Shown: positions 13,001-23,040 of the stretch, in pieces
Position numbering within the stretch: position 1 is the stretch's first letter
Layout: every line of letters begins with the position of its first letter
NCBI GenBank assembly: GCA_029721515.1
Contig: CM056551.1
Location: 30,978,437-31,042,436 of the forward strand
From: Synanceia verrucosa
Taxonomy: Eukaryota; Chordata; Actinopteri; Perciformes; Synanceiidae
DNA: 64,000 bases
Reading direction: 5' to 3'
The notes under the pieces: generated by a model
Told to the model about the DNA's origin: nothing
Seen by the model: only the letters and a program-made list of their open reading frames with translations
Database searches by the model: none
Translations under genes and position numbers: made by a program

Positions 13001-16000
13001 TGTTCAGTCCCTGAGGAGACAGGTATTCATGTTTTTAGACTCTCCTTCTCAGACCCTGGAGGTGTCATTCAGAGTCAGGCACGGTGAGGGCTCGTACATG
13101 GTTTATGCCAGCTCAGGACAGATGAAATGTTTTGAATGCGGTGATGTCGGACACAAGCGGTTTGCGTGTCCTCACAAGCAGCAGCAGGCTGCAACCTCAG
13201 CTGGTGTGCCGAGTGGCTCCGCTCCAGCGGCTGCTGCTGCGCCCGATCGGGATGCCGCGGCCGGCGAATCCGTGGCCGAATCCAATGGTGAACCTGCTGG
13301 TGAGCCTGACGGTGAACCTGCTGGTGAACCTGCTGGTGAACCTGACGGGGAACCCGCTGGTGAACCCGCTGGTGAACCCGCTGGTGAGCCTGACGGTGAA
13401 CCTGCTGGTGAACCTGACGGGGAACCCGCTGGTGAGCCTGCTGGTGAACCTGCTGGTGAACCTGACGGGGAACCCGCTGGTGAGCCTGACGGTGAACCCG
13501 CTGGTGAGCCTGACGGTGAACCCGACGGTGAACCTGCGGCTGCCAGCGCGGAGGCGCATCGCGGTGGTGAGAAAGGTGGGGAGGGGCGGTGCCAGACTGT
13601 GGAGCAGCAGACTGAAGCTGCTGAGAAAAATAACTGTCAGACTGAACTTCCACTGTCTGCAGCTTCCTCTGCTGCTGCTGTGTCCACCAGTCAGACAGAG
13701 GGACAGACTGTGTCTAACAGTCAGGTGTCCTGCTGTGAGGACGACATGGAGTTTGACTCAGAGTCAGATAGTGTATCTGTGGGTGAAAGCTGCAGCAGAA
13801 CTACTGATCTGTATCCTCTGGAGGAAATTAACAACTTCCTGGATGAGACTTATAAAAAGTCTGTTAAAGTCACTGATTATTTTGAAGACACTGATAAATT
13901 CATCAGATCAGTGAATGCTCTGAAAAAGCTGGTTGGGTTTGACTTGTTAGATGAGAGGAAACGATTCAGACTTAAAAAGCACATTACTGTTCTGAGGAAG
14001 GAGGCGATGAGAAAAAATGTTAAAAGGTCAAGAAGATTAACTGATCATGTCTAGTACAGTGTTTTCCCCTCTTTACTGTTCTTTTCTTGTTTCTGTTCTG
14101 TTTCTCCTCTCTAACCTTTTCATGAGGAGTCTAAAAGTGGGGTCCCTAAATATTAATGGTGGCAGAGATCGACAAAAAAGGGCTCTGATCTCTGAGGTCG
14201 CTGCTCAGAAGCAGGTGGATGTGGTGTTCCTGCAGGAGACACACACCCTCCCATCTGATGAGGTGGACTGGGGCTTATGGTGGCAGGGGTCCTGTGTCCT
14301 CAGCCATGGCACTAACGTCAGTGCAGGAGTAGCTGTGCTGTTCAGAGCTGCTGCTCAGGTGACGGTTTTATCCTCCACTGAGGTGGTGAAGGGCCGGCTG
14401 CTGATCGTCAAAGCACAAATTCAAGACTCTGTGTTCTGCTTTGTGAACATTTATGCCCCAAACCAAGGAGCAGAAAGAGTAGTCTTTTTCACCCTGCTAC
14501 AAAAGGAACTCTACACCTTCCAGCAGGACCAGCTAATTATTGGAGGAGATTTTAACTGCACACTGGACTTCACTGTGGACCGGACAAGTGGGGAACCCCA
14601 TCCACAGTCAGCTCAGGCCTTGAACAGAGTCATCACACACCTGGACCTTTTAGACACCTGGAGGGTTAAACATCCACACACTAGACAGTACACTTGGGTG
14701 AGGGTCACTAACAACTGGGTCAGTGCAGCGAGGTTAGACAGGATTTATATTTCAAAAACACTCAGCACTAGATTAACACAGAGCACCATTTATCCAGTAG
14801 GTTTCACTGATCACCATTTTGTCACGATAGAGTTAGTCATCACACCGGGTGAAAGGGTCAAGTCATACTGGCTTTTTAACAACAGACTCCTGCAGGACAG
14901 AATTTTCTGCCAGTACTTTGAGGCCTTCTGGCAGCAGTGGAGGGCCAGAAAAACTGATTTTAATTCTTTAAAGCTGTGGTGGGAGATGGGGAAGGTGCAG
15001 ATCCGTTGCTTCTGCCAGCAGTACACTTCCCACTCCACAGCTAGAGTCAAAACTGCAATACACGAGCTAGAGGCTAGAATCAGGGACACTGAGGAGGAGT
15101 TACATGGGCACCCAGATCCTGTTAGGAGTCACCAGCTGCAGGAGAAGAGGCTGGAGCTGAGCTCCTTCCTGCAGGAGAGAGTGAAGGGAGCTTTGGTCAG
15201 GTCTCGTTTCCTCCAGCTGAAGGACATGGACGCCCCCAGCTCCTTCTTTTTCAACTTGGAGAGGACGACGGCCCAGAGGAAGCAGATGACCTGTCTTCAG
15301 CTCTCTGGAGGCAAAGTGACCACCAACCCGGGCGAGATGAGGAACCATGCTGTGGAGTTCTACGCTGGGCTCTTCAAGGCGGAGCCATGCAGCATGGAGG
15401 GTCGCCAGGAGCTCCTGGAGGGGCTTCCTCAGCTGAGCCAGGAGGAGAAAGGGGCTCTGGATGAGGAGCTGACGCTGGAGGAGCTGACGGCAGCTGTCCA
15501 CCAGATGGCAGCAGGACGGGCCCCTGGGATCGATGGGCTTCCTGTGGACTTTTTCAAACGGTTCTGGAACACCCTTGGACCTGACCTTCACGGTGTTTTT
15601 ATGGACTGTTTTAAAACTGGAGCACTTCCTGTCTCCTGTCAAAGGGCAGTGCTTTCGCTGCTGCCCAAAAAAGGAGATCTGGCTCTGCTCAAGAACTGGA
15701 GGCCTGTCTCCCTCCTCTGTGCGGATTATAAGATCCTTTCCAGAGCCCTATCTAATAGGCTGAAGGACATACTGGAACTGATCATTCATTCAGACCAGAC
15801 TTATTGTGTCCCTGACAGGACCATTATGGACAACATCTTCTTGATGAGAGATGTTATTGATGTGTGTAGGTCTGAGAGTGTGAAAATTGGTATTGTCTCT
15901 CTGGACCAGGAGAAAGCTTTTGACAGGGTGGATCACTCCTATTTGTTTTCTGCACTTAGAGGTTTTGGTATTGGTGATGGGTTTTTGTCTTGGGTTCGTT

Positions 16001-19000
16001 TATTGTATAGTGGCGCACAGTGTTTGGTGAAGATGGGGGCAGGGCTGAGTCGGCCGATTCCTGTACAGCGAGGGATCAGGCAGGGCTGCCCTATCTCGGG
16101 CAGCTGTACAGCCTGGCCATAGAGCCCTTGCTGTGCAGGCTGAGGGGTCGACTCAGCGGCATTTCACTGCCGGGTCCTGTGGCCTTGAACGTCCTCCTAC
16201 TGTCTCTGCTTATGCAGATGATATTAACGTTTTTATCTCCAGTCAGGGGGACGTTCAATGTCTGCAGGACACCCTGTCACTGTATGAGAGGGCTTCTTCT
16301 GCACGGGTGAACTGGGCTAAGAGTGAGGGTTTGTTGGTGGGGCAGTGGAGGGATCAGGCAGTGCCCAGTCTGCCAGGGGGGTTGGAATGGGGCAGGGAGG
16401 GGCTGAAGGTCCTGGGGGTGTTTCTGGGGTCGGAGGGCTTCCAGAAGAAGAACTGGGAGGGGGTGAAGGAGAAAGTGTGTGCCCGGTTATCTAAATGGAG
16501 TCCTGGTCTCCAATAACGCCTCGACTCTCTGGCACAAACTTTTCGCTCTAACGCCACCTAGAGGTCTGGTGGAGGATATTCAGAGAGCCATCTTGGATTT
16601 CTACTGGTCTGGACGGCACTGGATCCGGGCAGCAGGACTTTACCTGCCTGTGGATGAAGGGGGACAGGGACTGGTGGATATTCAGTCCAAAATCGCCTCC
16701 TTCAGACTCCGGACTGCTCAAAGACTGCTTTACAGCTGTGGCCCAACCTGGCTCAGCACAGCTGGAATGCTGCTGAGGAGAGCTGGACGTTTGGAATATG
16801 ATAAGCAGCTGTTCCTCCTGCAGTCTGAGGACATGGACCTTTCTGGGCTGACACCTTTTTATAGCTCTGTCCTGCAGGCTTGGCAGGTTTTAAACAGCAC
16901 CAGGACCACTGAGAAGACACCAGGCATGTGGCTGTTTGAGGAACCTTGTTTTTTAACAACTTTTTAAAGACTCAAACGCTGCAGTCTGCCAGCCTGAGAG
17001 CCAAACTCAGAGAAGTCAGGCTGCACCAAGCTGGGCCACTTGATGAGGATGACAGCAACATCTGTGGATGCCCTGAGAGACACTAGCAGCATCACCTCCA
17101 TCAGACTGATTAACAGGGTGGTGCAGGAGGTCCGTGCTGCCCTGTCAAGAACACCTCAGATCCTTCGTTGAGGATCAGACTCTGTGTGAGCAGTGGAGTG
17201 GGGAGGCTGAGTACAGCTTCCTCTCTGGTAATCACACCAGCTGTGGGTGGGTGGCAGGAGGGAGGAGGCCAGCTGCTGTCCTTCACCACACCACACCTGG
17301 ACAAGTTTCAGACTGCAGGAAAAAAGGAGCTCTATCGGACCTGTGTCAAGGTTTTGAACCTGAGGACATTAGAGAATATGAGAGAGTCGAGGTGGACTGA
17401 GTTCATTGGTCCAGGTTCTTCCCCGAAAGGCAGCTGGCGGTCCCTGTACAAGCTGCCCATTGAGAAGAGGACAGCAGACCTCCAGTGGAGGGTTGTACAT
17501 GGTGCAATAGCCACAAACAGGTACAAGGCACACCTTGATCCGGAGCTGGGGGAGGGGTGTGGGTTCTGTGCCCAGGTAGAAACCCTGGAGCATTTGTTTG
17601 TATTGTGTCCCAGACTGACTGCATTATTTGACCTCCTTAAAGGATGGTTCCAGGGCTTGGGAGGGGTTTTCTTCAGTTGTTTATATTTGGCCCAAAGTAC
17701 ACTGTCAAAAAGAAAACTGTACATACATTGATAAACTTCTTGTCTGGGTCTGCCAAGTTGGCCATCTGGTTGACTCGCAGAAACCAGGCACAGGGGACCG
17801 GCAGTGTGGAGGTGGTACCGGTTCTGCTGGGACTTTTAAAGACCAGACTGAGGGTAGAGCACACCTACCATCAATTGATGGACACTGTGCAGGCTTTCAG
17901 CCACAGGTGGACTGTTGGGGGGGTTCTGTGCTCTGTGGGGGAGGATGGAGGGTTGATTTTAAATTTCTGAAGGGAGAACCTCTGAGCTGAGGTTGTTTTG
18001 TTTTGTCTGTTTTGTTGTGTCTGTTTTTCAACATAGCGCGAGAAGCTGAATGGTGAGGGTGTTCCCTGTGGAACAATAAAGGGATTTTGAAAACCAAACC
18101 TCCTCCTCTCTCCCTCCCTCCTCCTCCCTCTCTCTCTTTCTCTCTCTCCCTCTCTCTCCCTCCTCTCTCTCTCTCTCCCTCCCTCCCTCTCTTTCTCTCT
18201 CTCTCTCCCTCCCTCCCTCTCCCTCGTCTCTCTCTCCTCCCTCCCTCTCCCTCCTCCTCCCTCTCTCTCCCTCCCCCCCTCTCTCCCCCCCTCCCTCCCT
18301 CCCTCCTCCTCTTCCCTCTCTCTCCCTCCCCCTCACTCTCTCTCCCTCCCTCTGCCTCCCTCTTCCTCCCTCCCTCTCCCTCTCTCTCTCTCCCTCCCTC
18401 TTCCTCCCTCCCTCTCCCTCTCTCTCTCCCTCCCTCTTCCTCCCTCCTCCTCCCTCTCTCTCTCTCTCTCCCTCCCTCCCTCCTCCTCCCTCTCTCTCTC
18501 TCTCTCCCTCCCTCCCTCCTCCTCCTCCCTCTCTCTCCCTCCCCCCATCCCCCCTCCCTCCCTCCTCCTCCTCCCTCCTCCTCCCTCCTCCCTCTCCTCC
18601 CTCTCCCTCCCTCTTCCTCCCTCTCCCTCCTCTCTCTCTCTCTCTCTCCCTCCCTCTCCCTCCTCCTCCTCCTCCTCCCTCTCTCTCCCTCCCCCTCTCC
18701 CTCTCTCCCCCCTCCCTTCAGGAAGGTGAAGTTGTGGAGATGATGGAGCAGGAAGCTGTAGTTCCTCTAACTCAATGCAGTAAGAGGAAGATGGCGGCTG
18801 TGGTGGACAGGCAGACAGACTCTGTGCATGGACTGATGGGGGCGCTGTGCAGCTACTGGTGCAGAGAGACCTGGAGAGGATCCTCCTGGTCCGGTCCAGC
18901 AGAGGAGACGCTGAGCCGGGCAGCACACCCTCTTTCCCTGAGGTCCACCTGAGTCCAGGGTTCATGTAGCTCAGTGGTCCTCTGTCTGCACAGAGCAGAC

Positions 19001-19676
19001 AGAAACTGATTGAAGGCTATATTCACAGAACAGTGGAGGATCCTCAGGGAGGACCAGCAGACTGGATGAGTCTCTGGTGTTCTCCAGTGGACGCTCCCAC
19101 ATGGAGTGATCTCCACAGTGCAGGAGACAGATGGAGCTTTTTAATCTTTTTACTTATATTTTAACTTATTTGGTAGTTTTCTCTGCCCCTGTTTTAATCT
19201 GTGGAGTCTCCTACAAGAAGCAGCAGAAGGTAAAGAAAGTAAAGAACTCCTACATCTTCTTAACTGGAGAAGTTAAGATGGCTAAGATGTACCTGGCTGT
19301 AGGGACAAACTGCAGGATGGGCATGCAGACACATGATGCTGTGACCTTGTGAAGGTCAGACTGAGGCAGTTTGGTACAGCAGGAGGCTTTTAAAGAGCAG
19401 GGACACCTGAAGGTTCTGTCTGCCTAGTGCTGTGATCAAAATTGTGTAAGTAAAGTTTTTTAAAGATTAAAAGAAAAAATCCTCTTCCTCACCGCTCTCA
19501 CCTGTCCTTCTTCCTCTGGCTGTGTTTTATTTTGAAGGTATCGTCTTCCTCTGGACTCAGAAGCCCTGGTGGAGCTGTGGCCGACAGATTGTAGTTCTCC
19601 TGAATGTTTGGACTACATTTCCCACCTGGAGGACTTTGCTCTGGACCTGCAGTTAGCCAGCTGCCCCTCATCATAA
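1010..19676 (+). CDS. c5: complement component C5, C-terminal 23 exons (5' part outside window)
   Basis: C5 is cleaved by C5 convertases; C5b then seeds the membrane attack complex. Exons by my splice reading: 1010-1134, 2180-2413, 2510-2570, 2649-2738, 5858-6070, 6144-6219, 7274-7433, 7517-7621, 7785-7956, 8242-8366, 8455-8535, 8609-8761, 9017-9079, 9149-9233, 9325-9364, 9596-9698, 9770-9844, 10605-10710, 10831-10914, 10995-11084, 11610-11702, 12175-12313, 19538-19676. They total 2612 bp with every phase compatible, giving about 869 codons to a TAA at 19674. Domains in order: MG7 (motif VVRGEQVEL), CUB (LDPQGLYG), TED-like, CUB, MG8 (LPTGVEAYLEDL) and a Cys-rich C345C/NTR domain ending in LASCPSS. 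At the thioester position the protein has SGSAQAALS instead of GCGEQ, which identifies C5 rather than C3 or C4. The C5a and beta-chain exons lie upstream of the window. The last intron (7.2 kb) holds a LINE. Confidence 0.93.
1135..2100. repeat. TAC/TGC-rich compound microsatellite in C5 intron
   Basis: Imperfect trinucleotide runs of TAC, TGC and AGT (for example CTACTACTAGTACTACTAG) begin right after the donor of the 1010-1134 exon and fill nearly the whole intron. Because the period is three, the array stays open in several frames on both strands, giving spurious Leu/Val-rich or Ser/Thr-rich readings. The rest of the intron (2101-2179) is a CT-rich tract that ends in the acceptor. Confidence 0.9.
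2740..5425. repeat. 30-bp minisatellite in C5 intron
   Basis: About 90 tandem copies of a unit built from GGTCTACTGAGGGTCTGATG plus ATCTACTGAG, with variants CTACTTAGAGTC and CTGCTGAG. The array starts directly after the donor of the 2649-2738 exon. Variant units recur in blocks, suggesting expansion by duplication of multi-unit segments. Confidence 0.95.
5426..5857. other. unique intronic stretch, possible DNA-transposon remnant
   Basis: This 430-bp segment separates the 30-bp minisatellite from the 5858 exon. It has a GGGTCTAAGGCCCAATCCCC start and a GACGTCA-containing middle that look like the edge of an interspersed repeat, but I cannot name a family or find paired ends. No coding exon is seen; open frames here have no domain content. 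Confidence 0.35.
6403..7273. repeat. 44-bp minisatellite that repeats the 3' splice site of a C5 exon
   Basis: Twenty tandem copies of a 44-bp unit, each ending TGATCCCTGCTCTGTGTCTC followed by TCAG|GCT. The last copy is the real acceptor (AG at 7272-7273) of the exon starting at 7274. AG-to-AG spacing from 6438 to 7273 is 835 bp, which is 19 periods minus one deleted base. Every unit carries a branch-point-like CTGAT, a pyrimidine-rich tract and an AG. The array fills most of the intron between the 6144-6219 and 7274-7433 exons. Confidence 0.92.
8762..8975. repeat. minisatellite that repeats the 5' splice site of a C5 exon
   Basis: Immediately after the exon ending at 8761 (donor CAG|GTGAG) the intron continues as tandem units such as GACAGGGAGACAGGTGAGG. 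I count nine CAGGTGAG sites including the authentic one. The remaining intron, to 9016, is ordinary sequence. The reading frame of the exon stays open through much of the array, so use of a downstream copy would add residues rather than stop at once. Confidence 0.88.
9845..10604. other. C5 intron without recognisable features
   Basis: A 760-bp AT-rich intron between two MG8/C345C-region exons. I see no repeat family, RNA gene or extra exon in it. Confidence 0.6.
11085..12174. other. two C5 introns, low-complexity AT-rich
   Basis: The introns flanking the 11610-11702 exon contain repeated TTTCACATATTT-like and AAATAAATAAA-like low-complexity sequence, but no element with definable ends. I see nothing coding besides that exon. 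Confidence 0.55.
12318..12395. repeat. (TC)n microsatellite, left flank of LINE copy 1
   Basis: A CT-rich run beginning just after the donor of the 12175-12313 exon. It is the left half of a pyrimidine tract that resumes at 18099 on the other side of the LINE, so the LINE appears to have inserted inside it. Confidence 0.85.
12609..14054 (+). CDS. LINE copy 1 ORF1: RNA-binding gag-like protein, intact
   Basis: An open frame of 481 codons from the ATG of MASSETPPP. That Met is shared with copy 2, which is why I prefer it over an upstream in-frame ATG at 12465. Residues 1-170 form a domain well conserved with copy 2 (RITVSGVPPF, ELRRFGKFASG). A CCHC knuckle follows (CFECGDVGHKRFAC). Next comes a 21-unit GEPA/GEPD repeat, an acidic linker and a basic C-terminal helix region. 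Such proteins bind the element RNA and form the retrotransposition particle. The stop codon overlaps the ATG of ORF2. Function is inferred from family layout. Confidence 0.82.
   Translation: MASSETPPPSIRQGVRIVPPDSSVSVEEVLLAVGEQVGHDQLSFASRMNKAVVVFLKSEPLVYQLIGSGVFIRDLYVQVSPLSAPSTRITVSGVPPFISNELLENELRRFGKFASGCKNVSLGCKDPKLKHVQSLRRQVFMFLDSPSQTLEVSFRVRHGEGSYMVYASSGQMKCFECGDVGHKRFACPHKQQQAATSAGVPSGSAPAAAAAPDRDAAAGESVAESNGEPAGEPDGEPAGEPAGEPDGEPAGEPAGEPAGEPDGEPAGEPDGEPAGEPAGEPAGEPDGEPAGEPDGEPAGEPDGEPDGEPAAASAEAHRGGEKGGEGRCQTVEQQTEAAEKNNCQTELPLSAASSAAAVSTSQTEGQTVSNSQVSCCEDDMEFDSESDSVSVGESCSRTTDLYPLEEINNFLDETYKKSVKVTDYFEDTDKFIRSVNALKKLVGFDLLDERKRFRLKKHITVLRKEAMRKNVKRSRRLTDHV
13287..13538 (+). repeat. 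12-bp coding minisatellite in LINE copy 1 ORF1
   Basis: Exactly 252 bp, or 21 units of 12 bp, encode alternating Gly-Glu-Pro-Ala and Gly-Glu-Pro-Asp. It lies about 45 residues after the zinc knuckle and stays perfectly in frame. Copy 2 has an unrelated 33-bp repeat at the equivalent place. Confidence 0.93.
14047..17970 (+). pseudogene. LINE copy 1 ORF2: endonuclease/reverse transcriptase, frameshifted
   Basis: The first 691 codons (14047-16122) are open. They contain the endonuclease motifs SLNINGG, FLQETH, GGDFN, RLDRIYIS and TDHH, then the start of the reverse transcriptase (KKGDLALLKNWRPVSLL, DQEKAFDRVDHS, RQGCP). A single-base loss near 16100 and another shift near 16195 move the frame; the YADD catalytic box is in the frame 16133-16516. 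Compared with copy 2, about 45 bp are missing near 16500. More shifts occur near 16960 and 17100. The end of the protein (SVGEDGGLILNF) is readable up to 17970. An alternative start is the Met at 14122. Confidence 0.85.
18099..18715. repeat. TC/TCC-rich microsatellite, right flank of LINE copy 1
   Basis: More than 600 bp of CT, CCT and CCCT runs continue the pyrimidine tract interrupted by the LINE. Long open frames on both strands here (Ser/Leu/Pro on +, Arg/Glu on -) are composition artefacts. Confidence 0.95.
18716..19537. other. remainder of last C5 intron
   Basis: Non-repetitive sequence between the TC tract and the terminal C5 exon. A 72-codon open frame at 18734-18952 has no C5 homology, and the exons at 12175 and 19538 join directly in phase (HGFK to YRLPLDS), so no extra exon is needed. 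I see nothing else definable. Confidence 0.5.
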
Positions 19677-19760
19677 CTGCACCTTTTCTGAGCCTCTGAA
19701 GAGGAGTTCACCTTTCATTAACTCACAAGTTAAATGTTTTTGGATTAAAAGCATGTGATT

Positions 19761-19766
19761 AATAAA
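19761..19766 (+). terminator. C5 polyadenylation signal (AATAAA)
   Basis: A canonical AATAAA lies 85 bp after the C5 stop codon. It is the first such hexamer downstream of the terminal exon, which suggests a very short 3' UTR. Confidence 0.65.
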
Positions 19767-19975
19767 TAACTGGATCAGCCTGTTTATATCATCGTTTACA
19801 GTGGAAAAGATCTGTAGTAGGATATGTTGCTATAGGAACAAAGTGATTTAATTACAATGCAACAATGTGCTAATACATCATATTTAGTGGAAAAACCCTT
19901 AAAACTCTGTTTGATGAGTACTTTTATTTTAGATACTTTACGTACATTTCCATAAGGGGAATTTTACAGTAAGGC

Positions 19976-20267
19976 GGTCTTTCTGTGTGGAGTTTGCATG
20001 TTCTCCTCATGTCTGTGTGGGTTCTCTCTGGTACTCCGGCTTCCTCCCACCATCCAAAAACATGCATGGGGATTAGGTTAACTGGTTAATTTAAATTGAC
20101 CGTAGGTGTGAATGTGAGTGTGAGTGTTTGTCTGTCTCTATGTGTCCTGTGATGAACTGGACACTTGTCCAGGGTGTACCCTGTCTTTCACCCTAAGACA
20201 GCTGGGATAGACTCCAGCCCCCCTGACCCTATGAGAGGATAAGAGGGAGAAGATGGATGGATGGACT
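19976..20267 (+). mobile_element. tRNA-derived SINE, head deleted
   Basis: The body and tail match, in opposite orientation, the complete SINE at 62758-63121: TGTGGAGTTTGCATGTTCTC, the ACATGCATGGGGATTAG region and a terminal GATGGATGGATG. The tRNA-like head with its A and B boxes is missing between AAGGCGG and TCTTTCTG. A short TTTTACA direct repeat flanks the element and may be the target duplication. Confidence 0.75.
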
Positions 20268-20639
20268 TTTACACTTACAGAGCATTCTTACCCTGTGGTA
20301 TTAGTACTTATACTGCAGTAAAGGATCTGAATAAACATAGGGCACATTTGTGCTCCCTTTGCTGTGAGAAACATCACTATGAATACTGTTGCTCTTTAAA
20401 ATCAGAACAGAGTTTTTTCTGCTTAAGACGGACAGGAAGAAGCATTTCATTCTTCATGTCACACAAAAGTATGTTAAAATTGTATTTGTGTAAATCTACT
20501 TCTTTACTTCACCTCCTGCCCTCTTGGCATAAGTGTTATTTCAAATCAGAAGTAGCTTTGACAGTGAAGAATCCGAGTTTCTGAGGAGACCCTGAAGGCA
20601 GCAGCCACCTGCAGCTCGTGCTCAGTGAACACCTGAGGA

Positions 20640-21120
20640 TTTTATGGGAGACGTCGTTTCAGCTGTGAAACAAACACTTTCTTAAATCGACCAAACGAGC
20701 TTCAGCTTCTTTTTGTAAACTTCCGTTACACTGAGTCCGTCTGTGTTAGCGGGCTGTTTCCATGGAGACCGAGGGTCTTACCTGAAGCTACCTGGCTAAC
20801 GCTAGCAGCAATACCGGTAATCACATTCGGCACTAACCGTCACCGTAGAAGAGCCGGTCTGACGGGTGCGTTAAGTTACCGTTATTTCCTGTGGGTTTCC
20901 ATGGTGACCAAACACTGACCAGGCTAAAGCTAAGCTAATTATTAACTTTAGCTTAACATGACACCTGTCACCGGTCGTGTGTTTTACTTCCTGTGGACAT
21001 TTCAGCCTTACAGACTGAGAGACACCTGTCTGTCCACTGTCAGGACAGGAAGTGAGGACGTTTTGTTTGGGTGGGGAGGACATTTTCACCTTTTCGATCA
21101 GGAGAGACCGGTGAGTGAGC
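20640..21120 (+). promoter_or_regulatory. possible promoter / 5' non-coding exon
   Basis: About 1 kb downstream of C5 the composition shifts to sequence with scattered CpGs, ATG-poor and with two good donor-like sites (CCG|GTAATC near 20818 and ACCG|GTGAGTG near 21110). This could be the promoter and first exon of the next gene (centriolin or another), but no coding sequence or core element is definite. It is offered as a candidate only. Confidence 0.25.
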
Positions 21121-22891
21121 ATGTACCTGAGTAGCTGCTTTTCATTAAAACTGTAGCGTTATTATTTATGATGCAGATATCATCTCCTGTTTAATTTTTC
21201 TAAGTTGTCTTGTCCTATTTCCTCTCCCTTTGTTGCCTGTTTTGCCTCCCAATAAAAATACTGAAAAAAAAAAAACCTGTAGCGTTATAGAAGTCAATAA
21301 TGATGCAAATTACCCAATGTTACATGTCGGTTAGATGACTAGTTAACTTATTAGCGGTTAGCATAAACACCTGAGGATTCTGAACTTTTTTAGTGCAAAA
21401 CGTAAAGAAACTGTTTGTATTTAAGGGTCATAAAACACTTTTGTAAACTCTCCTTAAATCAGGTGGACATGGTCACAAAGGTGTGTCTTTCTGAACTCAC
21501 AAACATAACAGTGACACAGCTAAGCTAACAACACGATGCTAACACCATGATGTCCACTAGCTCATCAGTGATGTCACCTGTTACCTTTTTATTTTCCCAC
21601 CTGTTGTACACTACAGTACAGAAACAAAACAAACAGTAACTACTGTTATTTTTGATGCTTGACTTTATTTTGCTTCTAACATGATGTAATAAATTACTCA
21701 AGTGTCTTGTTTTATCCACCTCATTTACACCACCTGGTGCAGGTAGTCATTTTATCTGTGAGCAGACACAGTATACAGCCTGCTGTATACATGCATTTAA
21801 ATCAAAGTTCATGTACTATAAAAAAAAAAAAAAAAATGTTGTCTTGTGTGGTTTAGGCAAAGTTCATCAGGTGTTTCTGCTTTGGCACACCTGTTAAAGT
21901 ATGAGGACCAGAGATGAGAGCCGTTCAACCATTTATTCGTTCCTCTGTGACTGACTGATGATAACTGATGATTTCAGGGCGAAGAATATAAAACATACAA
22001 ACAAAACATCAAGAAAACAAATACTCTCTTCAATAAGGATCAACCAAATTAAATTAAAATACAGATTTATCATAAAAAACAGGGTCAGGGTAACTGTGGA
22101 AAACTGTCCAACTTAAGCAATAACTTACTCAAATAATGCATCATGTTCACAGTCAGGTGCAGATGAGAGGCAGCACACCAGCATGCTGCAGAAAGGCAGA
22201 TTAGGTATGCTTCAGGCCTTTAAATCAGTTCAGGTGTGCCCTGGCAGGTGGAAGCAAAGTCCCGCCTACCACTGAAAGCAGTGGAGCAGGAAGGGAGATT
22301 TGTACTGTACATGTAACCCTAACACATGACACATTTTATGTGCTTTTTGTTCATGTGCATGAAAAGGAAGAAATCCTGGAGCCCTTCAAATTCTTATTTT
22401 ACACCACTGAGGAGGACATGTGGACCTTCTGCAAAGAAATAATGGACCACAGAAATAATTTAGCTTATTGTGAATGTCACACAGATGATTAACAGAGGTT
22501 ATGAATGTTTTTTTGTCCTAGATTTGGACAGAATAAATCAAAATGTTCACGTTGGGGCTCATGTGCAACATAAAAGGACGTTAAAAATACAAATAAAAAC
22601 AATATAGACAAGGGATTGATAGATTATGTCATATTGTTTACCTATTAATGCATTTTTGAGGAAAACGATTCAACGATTTTATTTTGAAATGTATTCCCTA
22701 CATTTCCCGTCCTGACAGTGGAGGTCTGCAGCCAGGTCCTCTTGGGTAAAGACTAGTACTATGTCCTCTAAGTACTAGGATATTACTAATACTAGCTAAT
22801 TAGCTACGTTAGCGGCTAACTGTTTGCGTGTGAGGCAGTTTTATGTGACCTGATGAAGAAGTCTTAAGATAAAGACAAGATTAAGTAAAAC
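21121..22891. other. intergenic DNA with no recognised features
   Basis: AT-rich sequence with A-runs near 21265 and 21820. I find no exon, RNA gene or repeat family here. Confidence 0.5.
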
Positions 22892-23040
22892 AAGATAAGA
22901 TAATCCTTAATTAGGCTCACAGTGGGGAAATTTACATCATTAGAGCAGCAAAAGGACAGAGCAACAAGAAAAATAACAACAAACAATAATCAATAGAAGT
23001 CTAAATAAAGAAGAACAAGTTCAGTCTGGATGATGATCAT
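22892..23040. repeat. dispersed teleost repeat fragment
   Basis: The string GATAATCCTTAATTAGGCTC followed by ACAGTGGGGAAATTT resembles a motif found in many interspersed copies across fish genomes (recognised from memory, family not assigned). It carries no coding capacity. Confidence 0.4.

Larger units (their letters stand above)
12396..18098 (+). mobile_element. Tx1-like non-LTR retrotransposon (LINE), copy 1, inactive
   Basis: A near full-length 5.7-kb LINE in the last C5 intron, sense to C5. It has a short GC-rich 5' leader, ORF1 (12609-14054), an overlapping ORF2 (14047-17970) and a short 3' UTR with AATAAAG near 18074; there is no poly(A) tail. ORF1 has a CCHC knuckle; ORF2 has an apurinic-type endonuclease, a reverse transcriptase and a C-terminal Cys/His motif. 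This layout fits the Tx1 group of the L1 superfamily. Several frameshifts and a deletion in ORF2 make it non-autonomous. The boundaries are inferred from where the flanking TC-rich repeat stops and resumes. Confidence 0.85.

Noticed and set aside
18734..18952. Possible extra C5 exon encoding MEMMEQEAVVPLTQC...
   Set aside because: The flanking C5 exons (12175-12313 and 19538-19676) join in phase at a conserved position without it, and the peptide has no similarity to the C345C domain.
18087..18965. Open frames of about 210 codons rich in Ser/Leu/Pro (+) or Arg/Glu (-)
   Set aside because: They are readings of the TC-rich microsatellite.
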